43,021 bases of DNA, from the NCBI GenBank assembly GCA_017510605.1, contig JAFWMQ010000010.1:1-43021 (forward strand). Reading direction: 5' to 3'. Source of the DNA: Clostridiales bacterium. GTDB taxonomy: Bacteria; Bacillota; Clostridia; Saccharofermentanales; Saccharofermentanaceae. Numbering within the stretch: position 1 is the stretch's first letter; each line of letters starts with the position of its first letter. Below, in pieces: positions 32,972-42,399 of the stretch. The notes under the pieces are model-generated. The model worked only from the letters and a program-made list of their open reading frames with translations, did no database searches and was not told the DNA's origin. The translations under genes and the position numbers were made by a program.

Positions 32972-32998
32972 AAAAAACCACCCGTTTGACGGGTGGTT
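32972..32998 (-). terminator. Terminator of the nfnA-nfnB minus-strand operon
   Basis: On the minus strand AACCACCCGT/ACGGGTGGTT, a 10-bp perfect stem with a three-base loop, is followed by six T. It lies just beyond the last gene's stop. Confidence 0.85.
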
Positions 32999-33008
32999 AT
33001 GATTTCCG

Positions 33009-34166
33009 TCAATGCAGCTTTCTGACAGGCAGAACAGGCTTGTTAAAGATCTCCTGAAGTTCTTTAACCGTTTGTTCCGCATAATCGATCTGAGGCTTTT
33101 TCTTGTTTGCGAACCAGCCTGTATCGGTAGGGACTTTGTTTAACATGAATACTTCCTCTTTCAGATACTTGTCCTCGATAGCAAGCACGATCGTATTGGT
33201 ATTTGTATATACCCATTTCGAGATCGAATCATCTTCATAACCTTGCTCATATTCATAAACCATCTCATAACAAATGCCCTTAACTGCGCTGTATGGATGG
33301 ATCAGGCCGCTAGGCATACCGCGGCTTGCACTGTTATATATGTCTTCATCGGCTCTTACGACACGGAAAAGAGATTTTGCCTCATCTAATTCCAGGCATC
33401 CGTCGCAAATGACTTTTGTAGGGGCGAAATCCGAATACTGTTCATTATTCTGTTTCAGATATTCAAGGCGGTCTTCCAGATCCTTTGATGCCCATTGGGG
33501 AAGTATTCTGTCAATATTAGGAATGGTTGCGACTGCATTTTCCTTTACAAGCATGGGATCAACACTTCTTTTGGGAAGCATAGAACAATACTTATCCAAA
33601 CAATCTTTGCAGATCACGCCGTCTTTCAGTCTAAACAGATGGTTACCTTCTCTTTTATTCTTTTTGCAGTATATGCAGTAATGCCATTGTGCATTCGGGT
33701 CTGCTGCTTTTCGCTCTTCTTTGAAATCATCTCCGAGGATCTCTTCTGCGACCGGCAAAGCTTTTCCGGCAATGCGCATTTCATAAATGGATCCGATAAC
33801 GCCGAAAAGGCCTCCGCATAACAGATTCAGAGTGAACAGCTTCAAAGCGCGGCTGCCCATCTTTTCATAAAATCCATAGAGAGTTTTCAGATCTACTTCG
33901 CCGTTCTCGAAACTCTTCAGGAATTTCTGCGTCTTAAGGAAGAAGATCAGATTGACTACGAACATGCCCAGCATAAGAACACCGTACACGATAAAACAGG
34001 CAACTATGCCGATGATCAAAAGATATGCCATAACCCCTATCCAGACATGGGTACATTTCTTTATGGCCTTTTTCTGTTCTTCCATAAATTCATTTATGGC
34101 TTTTTCGTCCCAGACTTTCTTTTCTTCGGGATTTGTCGGTGTTACCGGTATTGCTTGATTTTCCAT
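33009..34166 (-). CDS. Membrane protein with two zinc-ribbon-like CxxC modules
   Basis: 385 residues starting MENQAIPVTPTNPEEKK, where GAGG lies eight bases upstream; a TTG 24 bases earlier (34190) is a poorer start. Two membrane helices lie around residues 40-80 and a further hydrophobic stretch around 110-135. The cytosolic rest contains YCIYCKKNK...GVICKDCLDKYC (similar to DUF4428 zinc ribbons), then VICDGCLELDEAKSLF. The function is unknown; the CxxC pairs suggest metal or protein binding. It starts 31 bases after the nfnB stop and shares its terminator, so it is probably the third gene of that operon. Confidence 0.55.
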   Translation of the reverse strand: MENQAIPVTPTNPEEKKVWDEKAINEFMEEQKKAIKKCTHVWIGVMAYLLIIGIVACFIVYGVLMLGMFVVNLIFFLKTQKFLKSFENGEVDLKTLYGFYEKMGSRALKLFTLNLLCGGLFGVIGSIYEMRIAGKALPVAEEILGDDFKEERKAADPNAQWHYCIYCKKNKREGNHLFRLKDGVICKDCLDKYCSMLPKRSVDPMLVKENAVATIPNIDRILPQWASKDLEDRLEYLKQNNEQYSDFAPTKVICDGCLELDEAKSLFRVVRADEDIYNSASRGMPSGLIHPYSAVKGICYEMVYEYEQGYEDDSISKWVYTNTNTIVLAIEDKYLKEEVFMLNKVPTDTGWFANKKKPQIDYAEQTVKELQEIFNKPVLPVRKLH

Positions 34167-34197
34167 GATCTTATCCTCAGTGTCTTTCAAGATATGA

Positions 34198-35592
34198 TTA
34201 TTTATTAGATAGATACTCGTCTATGCCTTTAGCGGCAGACTTTCCTGCGCCCATCGCGAGGATTACCGTTGCGGCGCCTGTAACTGCATCGCCGCCTGCG
34301 AAAACACCGTCGCGTGTGGTCATTTCTGATTCGTTGACGATAATACCGCCTTTCCTGTTGACTTCAAGACCGGATGTTGTTGTCTTGATCAGGGGATTTG
34401 GAGAAGTGCCGAGCGACATGATGACAGCATCGCACTCGATGGTAAATTCCGAACCTTCAACGGGAACAGGTGACCTTCTGCCGGATGCGTCAGGCTCGCC
34501 AAGTTCCATGCGGATACATGTGCAGCCTGTTACCCAGCCGTTGTCATCAGCGAGGATCTCAACAGGATTGGTGAGAAGATCGAAGATGATGCCTTCTTCT
34601 TTTGCATGATGGACTTCTTCGGCACGTGCAGGAAGCTCAGCTTCCGAACGGCGGTAGACAACGTGTACTTCAGCGCCCAAACGCTTTGCGGTACGCGCAG
34701 CATCCATGGCGACGTTGCCGCCGCCGACAATGACTGCTTTTTTCGCTCTCATGATAGGAGTCCTTGAATCAGGTGAGAATGCACCCATGAGATTTGATCT
34801 CGTGAGATATTCGTTGGCGGAGAAGACGCCGAGTGACTGCTCACCGGGAATATTCATGAATCTCGGAAGGCCTGCGCCTGATCCGATAAATACTGCCGAG
34901 AAGCCTTCCTTTTCGAAAAGATCGTCAATGGTAAGTGAGCGTCCTATGACTGCGTCGGTGACGATCTCTACGCCGAGATTCTTAACATTCTCGATCTCCT
35001 TTGCTACAACCTTATCCTTGGGAAGACGGAATTCGGGGATACCGTAAACAAGTACGCCGCCTGCTTTGTGAAGAGCTTCGAAAATGGTGACGTCATAACC
35101 CATCTTCGCGAGGTCGCCTGCGCATGTAAGTCCGGAAGGGCCTGCACCGATGACAGCAACCTTCTTGCCCTTCTTAACGAGATCAGCAGGGAGGTGAGGC
35201 TTGATACCCATGTCCTTTGCCGTGTCGGCAACGAATCTCTCAAGACGACCGATCGATACAGCTTCGCCCTTGATGCCTCTTACACACCTGGCTTCGCACT
35301 GGGTCTCTTGAGGACATACACGGCCGCATACGGCGGGGAGTGATGAAGATAATGAGATAACTTCATAAGCGCCTTCAACATCGCCTTCCTTGAGCTTTGA
35401 GATGAAGCCGGGGATATTGATAGATACGGGGCAGCCTTCTACGCAGCGCGCATTCTTACAGGTAAGGCAGCGGGATGCTTCGAGTACTGCTTCGTCTTTT
35501 GTATAGCCGAGATTTACCTCGTCGAAGTTTGTTGCGCGGATCCGGGGATCCTGTTCTGAGACCGGTACTTTCTTTAATACGTCAAATTCCAT
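34198..35592 (-). CDS. nfnB: NADPH-binding large subunit of NfnAB (GltD-like, electron-bifurcating transhydrogenase)
   Basis: 464 residues. Two cysteine clusters for [4Fe-4S] centres open the protein: C42, C45, C50, C54 and C89, C93, C99, C103. The FAD-binding loop GAGPSG is at about 149-154, and a second NADPH-binding GGGNVAMDAAR lies further on. This is the GltD-type (glutamate synthase small subunit) fold. Because it follows directly an NfnA-type flavoprotein gene, it fits NfnB, which together with NfnA couples reduced ferredoxin and NADH to NADP reduction. Glutamate synthase is an alternative role, but no gltB gene is in the window. AAGGGGGA precedes the ATG. Confidence 0.85.
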   Translation of the reverse strand: MEFDVLKKVPVSEQDPRIRATNFDEVNLGYTKDEAVLEASRCLTCKNARCVEGCPVSINIPGFISKLKEGDVEGAYEVISLSSSLPAVCGRVCPQETQCEARCVRGIKGEAVSIGRLERFVADTAKDMGIKPHLPADLVKKGKKVAVIGAGPSGLTCAGDLAKMGYDVTIFEALHKAGGVLVYGIPEFRLPKDKVVAKEIENVKNLGVEIVTDAVIGRSLTIDDLFEKEGFSAVFIGSGAGLPRFMNIPGEQSLGVFSANEYLTRSNLMGAFSPDSRTPIMRAKKAVIVGGGNVAMDAARTAKRLGAEVHVVYRRSEAELPARAEEVHHAKEEGIIFDLLTNPVEILADDNGWVTGCTCIRMELGEPDASGRRSPVPVEGSEFTIECDAVIMSLGTSPNPLIKTTTSGLEVNRKGGIIVNESEMTTRDGVFAGGDAVTGAATVILAMGAGKSAAKGIDEYLSNK

Positions 35593-35605
35593 TATCCTAT
35601 CCCCC

Positions 35606-36484
35606 TTATGAACATATGCCGCAGCCGCCGCTGTGCGTATCGCCTTCGGTGAGCCTTAACATGAGTTCGCCTTCTTGTGTCTTATAAAGTCTTGAACGCT
35701 GCAGAGCCTGATCAAAGTCAACTTCATGTCCGTCAAATTCCGGACCGTCAACACATGCGAACTTTACCTTTCCGCCTACCATAAGCCTGCATGCACCGCA
35801 CATTCCGGTACCATCCACCATTATGGTATTCATCGAGACTACCGTGTGGATGCCGAGCTTCTTTGTGAGCTGGCAGGCGAACTTCATCATGATGACCGGA
35901 CCGATTACTACGCAGTGATCATAATGTTTGCCTTCGTCCCAAAGCTTTTGGAGAGCTACGCAGACATTTCCGTGAATTCCGTACGAACCGTCATCAGTAG
36001 CGAAATAAAGATTCCCGGTAACAGCCCTCATCTCATCTTCGAGGATAAGAAGATCCTTGGTCCTTGCGCCCTGGATGCAGTCAACAGAAACGCCGTTATC
36101 GTAAAGCCACTTGAGCTGGTTGTAAACGGGAGCGGTTCCGACACCGCCGGCAATAAAGAGGATCTTCTTTTGCTTGAGTTCTTCTATAGAAAGATCACAA
36201 AGATCAGAAGGATTTCCCAAAGGTCCGACTACATCGGCAAAGCTCTCGCCGACCCCGACCCTGGACATACGCTCGGTCTCTGCGCCTACTGTCTGGAAGA
36301 CGATCGTGACGGTTCCTTTCTCACGGTCGAAATCACATACAGTAAGAGGTATTCTCTCACCATCTTTATCGACTCTGATAATAAGGAACTGACCCGGCAT
36401 AGCTTTGCTTGCAACGAACGGTGCAACAACATCCATGCGCCAGACTTTATCGGCAAGCTTTGTTTTCGACACTATCTCAAACAT
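35606..36484 (-). CDS. nfnA: NADH-binding small subunit of NfnAB (FAD/[2Fe-2S] ferredoxin-NADP reductase-like)
   Basis: 292 residues starting MFEIVSKTKLADKVW, with GAGGAGGG upstream on the minus strand; a longer frame to 36529 lacks such a site. A flavin domain (PGQFLIIRVD, then RIPLTV) and an NAD-binding domain (FIAGGVGTAPVYNQLKW) are followed by a C-terminal iron-sulfur region with cysteines 229, 232 and 244 (GMCGACRLM...KFACVDG). This is the architecture of dihydroorotate dehydrogenase electron-transfer subunits and of NfnA. Thirteen bases separate it from the partner gene. The complex bifurcates electrons between ferredoxin, NADH and NADPH, a common need in fermentative clostridia. Confidence 0.85.
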   Translation of the reverse strand: MFEIVSKTKLADKVWRMDVVAPFVASKAMPGQFLIIRVDKDGERIPLTVCDFDREKGTVTIVFQTVGAETERMSRVGVGESFADVVGPLGNPSDLCDLSIEELKQKKILFIAGGVGTAPVYNQLKWLYDNGVSVDCIQGARTKDLLILEDEMRAVTGNLYFATDDGSYGIHGNVCVALQKLWDEGKHYDHCVVIGPVIMMKFACQLTKKLGIHTVVSMNTIMVDGTGMCGACRLMVGGKVKFACVDGPEFDGHEVDFDQALQRSRLYKTQEGELMLRLTEGDTHSGGCGICS

Positions 36485-36531
36485 ATCTCTTATCCCTCCT
36501 CGGGTAAAATGATCAATACCTGTGATCAAAG

Positions 36532-36561
36532 ATTATCATATAGTAACATACTACAATACAA
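36532..36561 (-). promoter_or_regulatory. Promoter of the nfnAB operon
   Basis: Read on the minus strand: TTGTAT, 18 bases, GATAAT. It lies about 50 bases before the nfnA start in an AT-rich divergent region (36485-36724) that otherwise holds nothing I can name. Confidence 0.45.
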
Positions 36562-36724
36562 GCACAAATATTATAAAACATTTTAAATATTTATTGTTTT
36601 CTATTTTAAGCATAATCGAAATAATATCAAATCAATAGCTGAGCAACGCTGTGACAAACCTGATGAACAAAAAAGATGATAGAATTAATAAAAATACGGA
36701 ATAAGGAAATTATGGAGGAAGATC

Positions 36725-37462
36725 ATGGGCTTTTGGTATTTTTTAGGCGATTTCAGCGGTTTATTCTATCTTCTGGCTATAGGGATCATGATCTGGAGCC
36801 TGATTGTCAGAGGCAGGCTTAACAGTCTTATCAGAAAGTACAGCGAGATTCCTGCAGCAAGCGGCAAAGATGCCAATACTTGTGTAAATGAGATGCTGCG
36901 CGCAAACGAGGTTTACGGAGTTACGATCGATCACATACCGGGTGATCTGACGGATAACTTTAATCCGAAGGCAGAAGTTATCAATCTTTCCGATACGTGT
37001 TACGGCAAGAATTCTATAGCAGCGATTGCTATTGCAGCTCACGAGTGCGGTCATGCATGCCAGGCATACTCGGGTATGGTTTTGTTTAAGATCCGCCAGG
37101 CAATTGCTCCTGCAGCCAGTATAACTTCACGCATAAGTGTATGGATAGCAATAATAGGAGTTGCAGTTATGTATGCTGCAAGCTCTGCTGAGTTTTCAAA
37201 TATCGGTTATGTGATAAGCACGCTGGGAATAGTTCTCTATTCGGTAGTATTCCTGTTCTATCTTGTTACGCTTCCTATTGAGCGTAATGCGAGCAGAAGA
37301 GGTCTTGCTGCCATGAAAGAGTTCGGCTGGGTATCGGATAATCAGTTAAAGGCAGCGAAAAAAGTCCTCTGGGCTGCAGGTGATACTTATGCTATTGCCC
37401 TTGCAAGCTCGGCGTTGACGCTGTTAAGACTCCTGCTTATGAGAGGCAGAAGAAGGAGATAA
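36725..37462 (+). CDS. Membrane zinc metallopeptidase, YugP type
   Basis: 245 residues with TGGAGG before ATG. Membrane helices lie near residues 8-28, 130-155, 160-182 and the C-terminus. The metal-binding HECGH is at 106-110 within AIAIAAHECGHACQAY, and NFNPKAEVINLSD precedes it; both belong to the neutral zinc peptidase family of B. subtilis YugP (Zn_peptidase_2). The substrate is unknown; membrane protein quality control is likely. The next gene begins 29 bases later with its own strong ribosome-binding site, so they are probably co-transcribed. Confidence 0.85.
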   Translation: MGFWYFLGDFSGLFYLLAIGIMIWSLIVRGRLNSLIRKYSEIPAASGKDANTCVNEMLRANEVYGVTIDHIPGDLTDNFNPKAEVINLSDTCYGKNSIAAIAIAAHECGHACQAYSGMVLFKIRQAIAPAASITSRISVWIAIIGVAVMYAASSAEFSNIGYVISTLGIVLYSVVFLFYLVTLPIERNASRRGLAAMKEFGWVSDNQLKAAKKVLWAAGDTYAIALASSALTLLRLLLMRGRRRR

Positions 37463-37491
37463 CATTTTTCCGGAGAAAGGGAGGATCTACT

Positions 37492-38457
37492 ATGGCAGAA
37501 CTTAAACCTGAAAGAATGGGATTTGTCAGTTCCATCGGAAACGGCTATAAGATCGTATCTTTCTTCTACCCGTCTTCATGTGCCAAGATAAAGGGCGTGG
37601 TTCAGATCTGTCATGGAATGGCAGAGTATATAGCCCGCTATGAAGAAATGATCTCCCGATTTAATGAAGCAGGATATCATGTCTGCGGAATGGACATGCC
37701 GGGACATGGTGCGACCTATGAATTGAATAAGGATGCAGGATACCCTAAAGGATATTTCGGGGGATTGAAGAACGGCTGGCAGATGCTCCTGACCGATATT
37801 ATGGGGCTGCATGAATATGCGGTCGAACGCTTTGGAAAAGAAGGTCTCAAGTATATTCTTTATGGCCATTCGATGGGTTCTTTTGTGGTCAGATCCATTT
37901 TCTCGACTCCAAGATACAGCAAGCAGTTTGATGCATTTGTTTTCGCATCGACGGCAGGCCCCAATCCGGCTGTCGGATTCGGTAAATTTCTTGCAAGCAC
38001 CGCTTGTTTTTTCGGAGGAAAAAAGAGAAAGAATCATCTTCTTAACGGTATAGCTTTTGGAAGTTATACCAAACGGATTCCCAATGCCAAGACACCTTTG
38101 GACTGGTTATCCACTGATGAGACCGAAGTCAAAAAATATGCCGATGATCCGATGTGCGGATTTACGTTTACGAGTGACGGTTTCAGAACTCTGTTCGGAC
38201 TTCTCTCTTTTATTCAGAGTGATAATGCTTATGCAGTGGTTCCCGGTACTCCGTGCATGTTTACATACGGAAGCGAAGACCCGGTAGGAAGCTACGGAGC
38301 AGGCGTCGAAAAAGTCATCGCAAAGATGAAGGAACATGGTGCCAACGTAAAGGCGAAGAACTATGGCCCCTACCGTCACGAGATCCAAAATGAACCCGTG
38401 AGGGAAGAGTACTTTGCTGACCTTATAGACTTCTTTGATTCGGTAACTTTAGCCTAA
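37492..38457 (+). CDS. Alpha/beta hydrolase, monoacylglycerol-lipase-like
   Basis: 321 residues with AAGGGAGG upstream. The nucleophile elbow is GHSMG with Ser127; the oxyanion region CHGMAEYIARYEEM and the GMDMPGHG strand belong to the Hydrolase_4 (lysophospholipase/monoglyceride lipase) group. Asp and His of the triad are likely in YGSEDPVG and YGPYRHEIQNE (last ~45 residues). It would cleave monoacylglycerol or similar esters in the cytosol. Its stop codon overlaps by nine bases the end of the converging GH31 gene, with no terminator between them. Confidence 0.82.
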   Translation: MAELKPERMGFVSSIGNGYKIVSFFYPSSCAKIKGVVQICHGMAEYIARYEEMISRFNEAGYHVCGMDMPGHGATYELNKDAGYPKGYFGGLKNGWQMLLTDIMGLHEYAVERFGKEGLKYILYGHSMGSFVVRSIFSTPRYSKQFDAFVFASTAGPNPAVGFGKFLASTACFFGGKKRKNHLLNGIAFGSYTKRIPNAKTPLDWLSTDETEVKKYADDPMCGFTFTSDGFRTLFGLLSFIQSDNAYAVVPGTPCMFTYGSEDPVGSYGAGVEKVIAKMKEHGANVKAKNYGPYRHEIQNEPVREEYFADLIDFFDSVTLA

Positions 38458-40740
38458 GCTTATTACCAGTTCGTTGCTCGAGAATTCGATCGAAGTACCG
38501 TAACTGAGTTTCTCAGGTACAGATTCAGATAAACCGACAACATTGAATATTCCTGACAGTACTAGATGCTTTGTGCCGCCAAGGTTCTTTGTGCGGACCG
38601 TGATCCTGTTGCCTGCAACTTCAGCCGTAAAGAGTCCTGAACCCTGACCGCCGTCCGCAAAGACCTCGCATGCTGCCGTTGTTCCGTTGCTGAGACCAAA
38701 GCATGTGAATGTAAGGTTGTCAAGCGAACCGATGCCGCTGTTGGTATCCGGTGTTCTTGTAGGGATGATCGAATTCGGACGCACATAAACAGGAACGCTG
38801 TTGGGCGTTACTTTTCTTGTTACATAACGGGGTCCCTGAACTTTCTCGTGAGTCATAAAATCAGTCCAGATACCGGCAGGAATGTAGATCCTTATACTGT
38901 CATTTGATGTTGTTACCGGAGCTGCAAGGAGCGATGGTCCGAACATGTATTCGGAATCAAAAGCTGATGCGGCAGGGTCGCCTGCGAATTCAAGTGCCAT
39001 TGCGCGGATAACGGGTGTTCCGTAGTTTACAAATTCGCACAGACTCGAATAGATATAAGGTGCAAGAACAGTCCTGATGGCAGAATAAGCCTTGATCGAA
39101 TCAAGGAGACCTGCCTCTTCCAGGAATTTAAGAGATCCGCAGAATCTGGCGTGCGGAGCAAATGAAGCAAATCCGATCCAGCGGTCGAAAAGCTTTGCAT
39201 CTGTCTGATCTTTTCCCGGTATATCGATGTTTACTCCGCCAAAACCGGTAAGGCCGTATGATATTGCGCTCTTTATAGTGGCAGAGAGGTCAGAGAAACC
39301 GGGATTTGTTTTGGAGTAAATATTGCTGAATGGCGATTGCTGGTCACCGGAACTGATCGAATCAGCGATCATTAATGCTCCGAACCGTCCGCGTTCGCGT
39401 GCGGACAGATCACTCAATGCGCCGTTGATTATTGACGTGAAATTCGCAAGATATCCCTTCTTCCCGCAGGCTACTTCAAATACTTCGGAGAACGAAGCTG
39501 TGTAATCGGATTCGAAGATCGTAAACCCGGTTCTTGCAAGACCTGAGCATGCATTGATGAACCAGCTTCTTGCTTCAGGGATATTCAGATCGATCAAAGC
39601 GACTCCGCCTTTTTCGGAATCGTAAATAACTGCATTGCCATTAGGGAAAGAGACAAGGTATCCGGCATCGAGAAGTTCAAGGTACTCCGGAGTTCTTTCC
39701 GATATATACGGATTGGCTGAGATTCCGAGTTTGATACCCATGTCTGAAACACTTTTTGCAAATCCGGCAGGATCGGGGAATCTGGCGTTGTCCCAGGTAA
39801 ACCCGTATGGAGCATAATCAGGATGCCAGGAGTTTCCGAGCCAGAGCTCATTAACTGTTAATCCTGAACTGCGTGCAAGCTTCAGGGAATCAATAATACC
39901 CTGGGCAGTAAGTGAATTATCACTGTCCAATGACAAGGCGATGCCGCCGGTAGTATAAGGAAGAACAGGAATGCGGCCGTTGATCTGGTTAATGATCTCA
40001 AGAACTTCATCCAGGGAGTCGCCTGCTATGATGCTGTATTCTATTTCTTCACCATCAGCTTCGAAGAAGAGATTACCGTTTGTTGAACCGATATCAAATG
40101 TAACGGGACGGTTGCTGTTAACGAACAGGCCGTATTTTGAGTCTGAAAGGATGAAAGGAATATTTACCGCGCTTGAACCGCAGTTTACGCAGTTGCATTT
40201 GACGATCTGTCCGTTGCGGACGATAGAAGAGCCGTTGCCTCCCAAGCCGTATATGATCTCTTTTGAACCGAGATTGAAGGAAGCTCCGGTTTTCGCATCC
40301 GGAGAAACGGTATAGCAGTTACCCGTGCCGGAATCAGACTTATAGAAGACCGGCATATTTATGGTCTGGCCGCAGAGCTCATTGTTGTAATAGGAGAACT
40401 TTATGGAGAATGTCTTTTTGTCGATCTGTGCTTCAAGATATCCGCTCTTAAATACGACGGTATTCTCTGAATCTTCCAATGTTCCTGAAGGTGAAGGAAC
40501 CAGATCTAAAACGGATGAAGATTTGGCACGCGGTTCTGTCTGGTGGTTGATAACCTTAACGGTTATTATCTTATTGGCCGGAGAAAAAACCGATATTGTG
40601 ACTCTTCCTTTAGAATTCTTAAAGGTTCCCTTACCGCCGGTAAGTGCTTCCGAATACTCCTGACACGCGCACTCTATCTTAAGGGTGTTGTTCTCGTAAT
40701 ATACGGAATCGATCAGATAAGGTTTTCTCGTAAATATCAT
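38449..40740 (-). CDS. GH31-family protein with an altered active site
   Basis: 763 residues with GGAGGGATA before the ATG. The N-terminal beta domain, (beta/alpha)8 barrel and C-terminal beta domains of GH31 are recognisable from GIALSLDSDNSLTAQG, NSWHPDYAPYGFTWDNARFPDPAGF and APVTTSNDSIRIYIPAGIW. The nucleophile strand reads FESDYTASF (Asp412), while known GH31 enzymes have KTDFGE or DMNE. The acid/base motif (RYPVFWSGD in homologues) reads SPFSNIYSKTN, with the aspartate absent. Hydrolysis may therefore be lost or changed; a lyase or transglycosylase-like role is possible. No signal peptide is present, so it acts in the cytosol. Confidence 0.75.
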   Translation of the reverse strand: MIFTRKPYLIDSVYYENNTLKIECACQEYSEALTGGKGTFKNSKGRVTISVFSPANKIITVKVINHQTEPRAKSSSVLDLVPSPSGTLEDSENTVVFKSGYLEAQIDKKTFSIKFSYYNNELCGQTINMPVFYKSDSGTGNCYTVSPDAKTGASFNLGSKEIIYGLGGNGSSIVRNGQIVKCNCVNCGSSAVNIPFILSDSKYGLFVNSNRPVTFDIGSTNGNLFFEADGEEIEYSIIAGDSLDEVLEIINQINGRIPVLPYTTGGIALSLDSDNSLTAQGIIDSLKLARSSGLTVNELWLGNSWHPDYAPYGFTWDNARFPDPAGFAKSVSDMGIKLGISANPYISERTPEYLELLDAGYLVSFPNGNAVIYDSEKGGVALIDLNIPEARSWFINACSGLARTGFTIFESDYTASFSEVFEVACGKKGYLANFTSIINGALSDLSARERGRFGALMIADSISSGDQQSPFSNIYSKTNPGFSDLSATIKSAISYGLTGFGGVNIDIPGKDQTDAKLFDRWIGFASFAPHARFCGSLKFLEEAGLLDSIKAYSAIRTVLAPYIYSSLCEFVNYGTPVIRAMALEFAGDPAASAFDSEYMFGPSLLAAPVTTSNDSIRIYIPAGIWTDFMTHEKVQGPRYVTRKVTPNSVPVYVRPNSIIPTRTPDTNSGIGSLDNLTFTCFGLSNGTTAACEVFADGGQGSGLFTAEVAGNRITVRTKNLGGTKHLVLSGIFNVVGLSESVPEKLSYGTSIEFSSNELVISLG

Positions 40741-40837
40741 ATTATCCCTCCTGCCAAAAGCACATTTTGTTGATAAACAGATTCATTATATCCAAACAAT
40801 AGTGTTTATATTATTTCAAGAATATGACGATTAGGCT

Positions 40838-40846
40838 TGATATAAT
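40838..40846 (+). promoter_or_regulatory. Extended -10 promoter of the CCA-adding enzyme gene
   Basis: TGATATAAT fits the extended -10 TGnTATAAT, 34 bases before the start codon. No good -35 is visible. Confidence 0.5.
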
Positions 40847-40879
40847 CTTTATATAGAAATCGAAAAAGGAAAAACGAGA

Positions 40880-42238
40880 ATGATTCCGGGATACATAAAA
40901 ACCATACTGATTTTGATCGGGTCATCAGGCCACCAGGCTTATGTGGTCGGAGGTGCCGTCCGGGATATTGTTTTGGGAAGAATTCCTCACGATTACGACA
41001 TTGCAACGTCTGCAAAACCTGATGAGATAATCGGGGTCTTTAAGAAAGCAGGGGTTGATTATTTCGATAATGCCTCTAAGCACGGAACGGTAACAGCAGT
41101 AACCGGGGAGGGTAATGTTGAAGTTACTACTTTCAGGGAAGACGGTTCATATTCTGATCAGAGAAGACCGGACGAAGTGAAGTTCAAAACCACTATTGAA
41201 GAAGATGTAAAGCGCCGTGATTTTACGATAAACGCCATGTATCTGGATAATGAAGGTGTCATTCACGATCCTGTATCCGGACAGGAAGACTGTAAAAACA
41301 GACTGATCAGGGCTGTGGGAAATCCCGGTGAGCGGTTTGGCGAAGATGCGTTGAGGATCTTAAGGGCGGTAAGGTTCTGTTCCAGACTGGGGTTTGATAT
41401 TGAACCCGGAACTTTGCGCGCGATGGAAGATCACGCCGGAGATTTAAAGCTGATCTCATCTGAAAGGATAGCGGTTGAACTTGAGGGGATAGTTACAGGA
41501 AGATATGCCTCTCAGGCAATAAGGACATGTTGGAAGATCATGAGCGTGATTATTCCCGAGATCGCAGAATGCCGGGGTTTTGAACAAAGATCCAAATACC
41601 ATGACAGAGATGTTCTTGAGCACACCTTAAGTGTTTTGGATCTGATCCCTTTCTCAGAAGAAAACGGCCGTGATGCAGAACTTGCAATGGCAGCTCTTTT
41701 CCATGATCTCGGCAAGCCCAGGTGTTTTAAGATCGACGGGGACGGTATTGGCCATATGAAGGGTCATCCTTTGGTCAGCACCATGATCACCGAAAGAGTT
41801 CTTAATGAACTCAGGTTTTCCAAGCAGTTTGTTTATGATGTTTGTCTTCTGGTAAAACTTCACGATACGTATATAAAAGCAGACAGGATCGAAGTACATA
41901 AATTCCTGTGCGAATATCCCGAAGAGATCCTTAATAAACTCAAGGTATTGCAGAGAGCAGACATCCTTGCTCATTCTCCTATAGGACAGAACCGGATAAA
42001 ACGGTTGGAAGAACTTAACAGGATAGCTGAAGATCTGAAAACATCAGGTGCTGTTTTCGATATCAGGGATCTTGATATAAACGGGAATGACATCATGTCT
42101 TTAGGTGTTGAACCGGGACCTGTTGTCGGACAGATCCTGTCAAAAGTGTTCAACAACTATATTGAGGAAAAATGCCGTAATTCCAAGGCTTCTTTGATGG
42201 ACGAAGCCCGCCGGATCATCTCGACAAAATCATTTTAA
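40880..42238 (+). CDS. cca: CCA tRNA nucleotidyltransferase with HD domain
   Basis: 452 residues. The class II nucleotidyltransferase head shows VVGGAVRDIVLG at about 22-33 and the metal pair DYD (38-40). It is followed by RRPDEVKF, RRDFTINAM and the LRILRAVRF helix that selects CTP and ATP. An HD domain with FHDLGKP (His275, Asp276) fills the second half, as in many bacterial CCA enzymes that also have phosphatase or phosphodiesterase activity. It repairs or adds the 3' CCA of tRNAs. AAAAGGAA lies upstream. No terminator is seen before the following gene. Confidence 0.93.
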   Translation: MIPGYIKTILILIGSSGHQAYVVGGAVRDIVLGRIPHDYDIATSAKPDEIIGVFKKAGVDYFDNASKHGTVTAVTGEGNVEVTTFREDGSYSDQRRPDEVKFKTTIEEDVKRRDFTINAMYLDNEGVIHDPVSGQEDCKNRLIRAVGNPGERFGEDALRILRAVRFCSRLGFDIEPGTLRAMEDHAGDLKLISSERIAVELEGIVTGRYASQAIRTCWKIMSVIIPEIAECRGFEQRSKYHDRDVLEHTLSVLDLIPFSEENGRDAELAMAALFHDLGKPRCFKIDGDGIGHMKGHPLVSTMITERVLNELRFSKQFVYDVCLLVKLHDTYIKADRIEVHKFLCEYPEEILNKLKVLQRADILAHSPIGQNRIKRLEELNRIAEDLKTSGAVFDIRDLDINGNDIMSLGVEPGPVVGQILSKVFNNYIEEKCRNSKASLMDEARRIISTKSF

Positions 42239-42399
42239 TCCTTCGTTACATATTGTTCAAAATGTACTCACAATTTCAATATCTTAGTGATGAATTGTTA
42301 AGAACATTTCAACTATAATCACATTATCAGCAGACAAAATGCTTGATGCTCAAGGGAACTAAAACAATTAAGCAATATTTGTTAAGGAGTGTGATCTAT

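Noticed and set aside
35726..36586. 286-codon plus-strand frame opposite nfnA
   Set aside because: nfnA has clear flavin, NAD and iron-sulfur motifs and a strong ribosome-binding site; the opposite frame has none.
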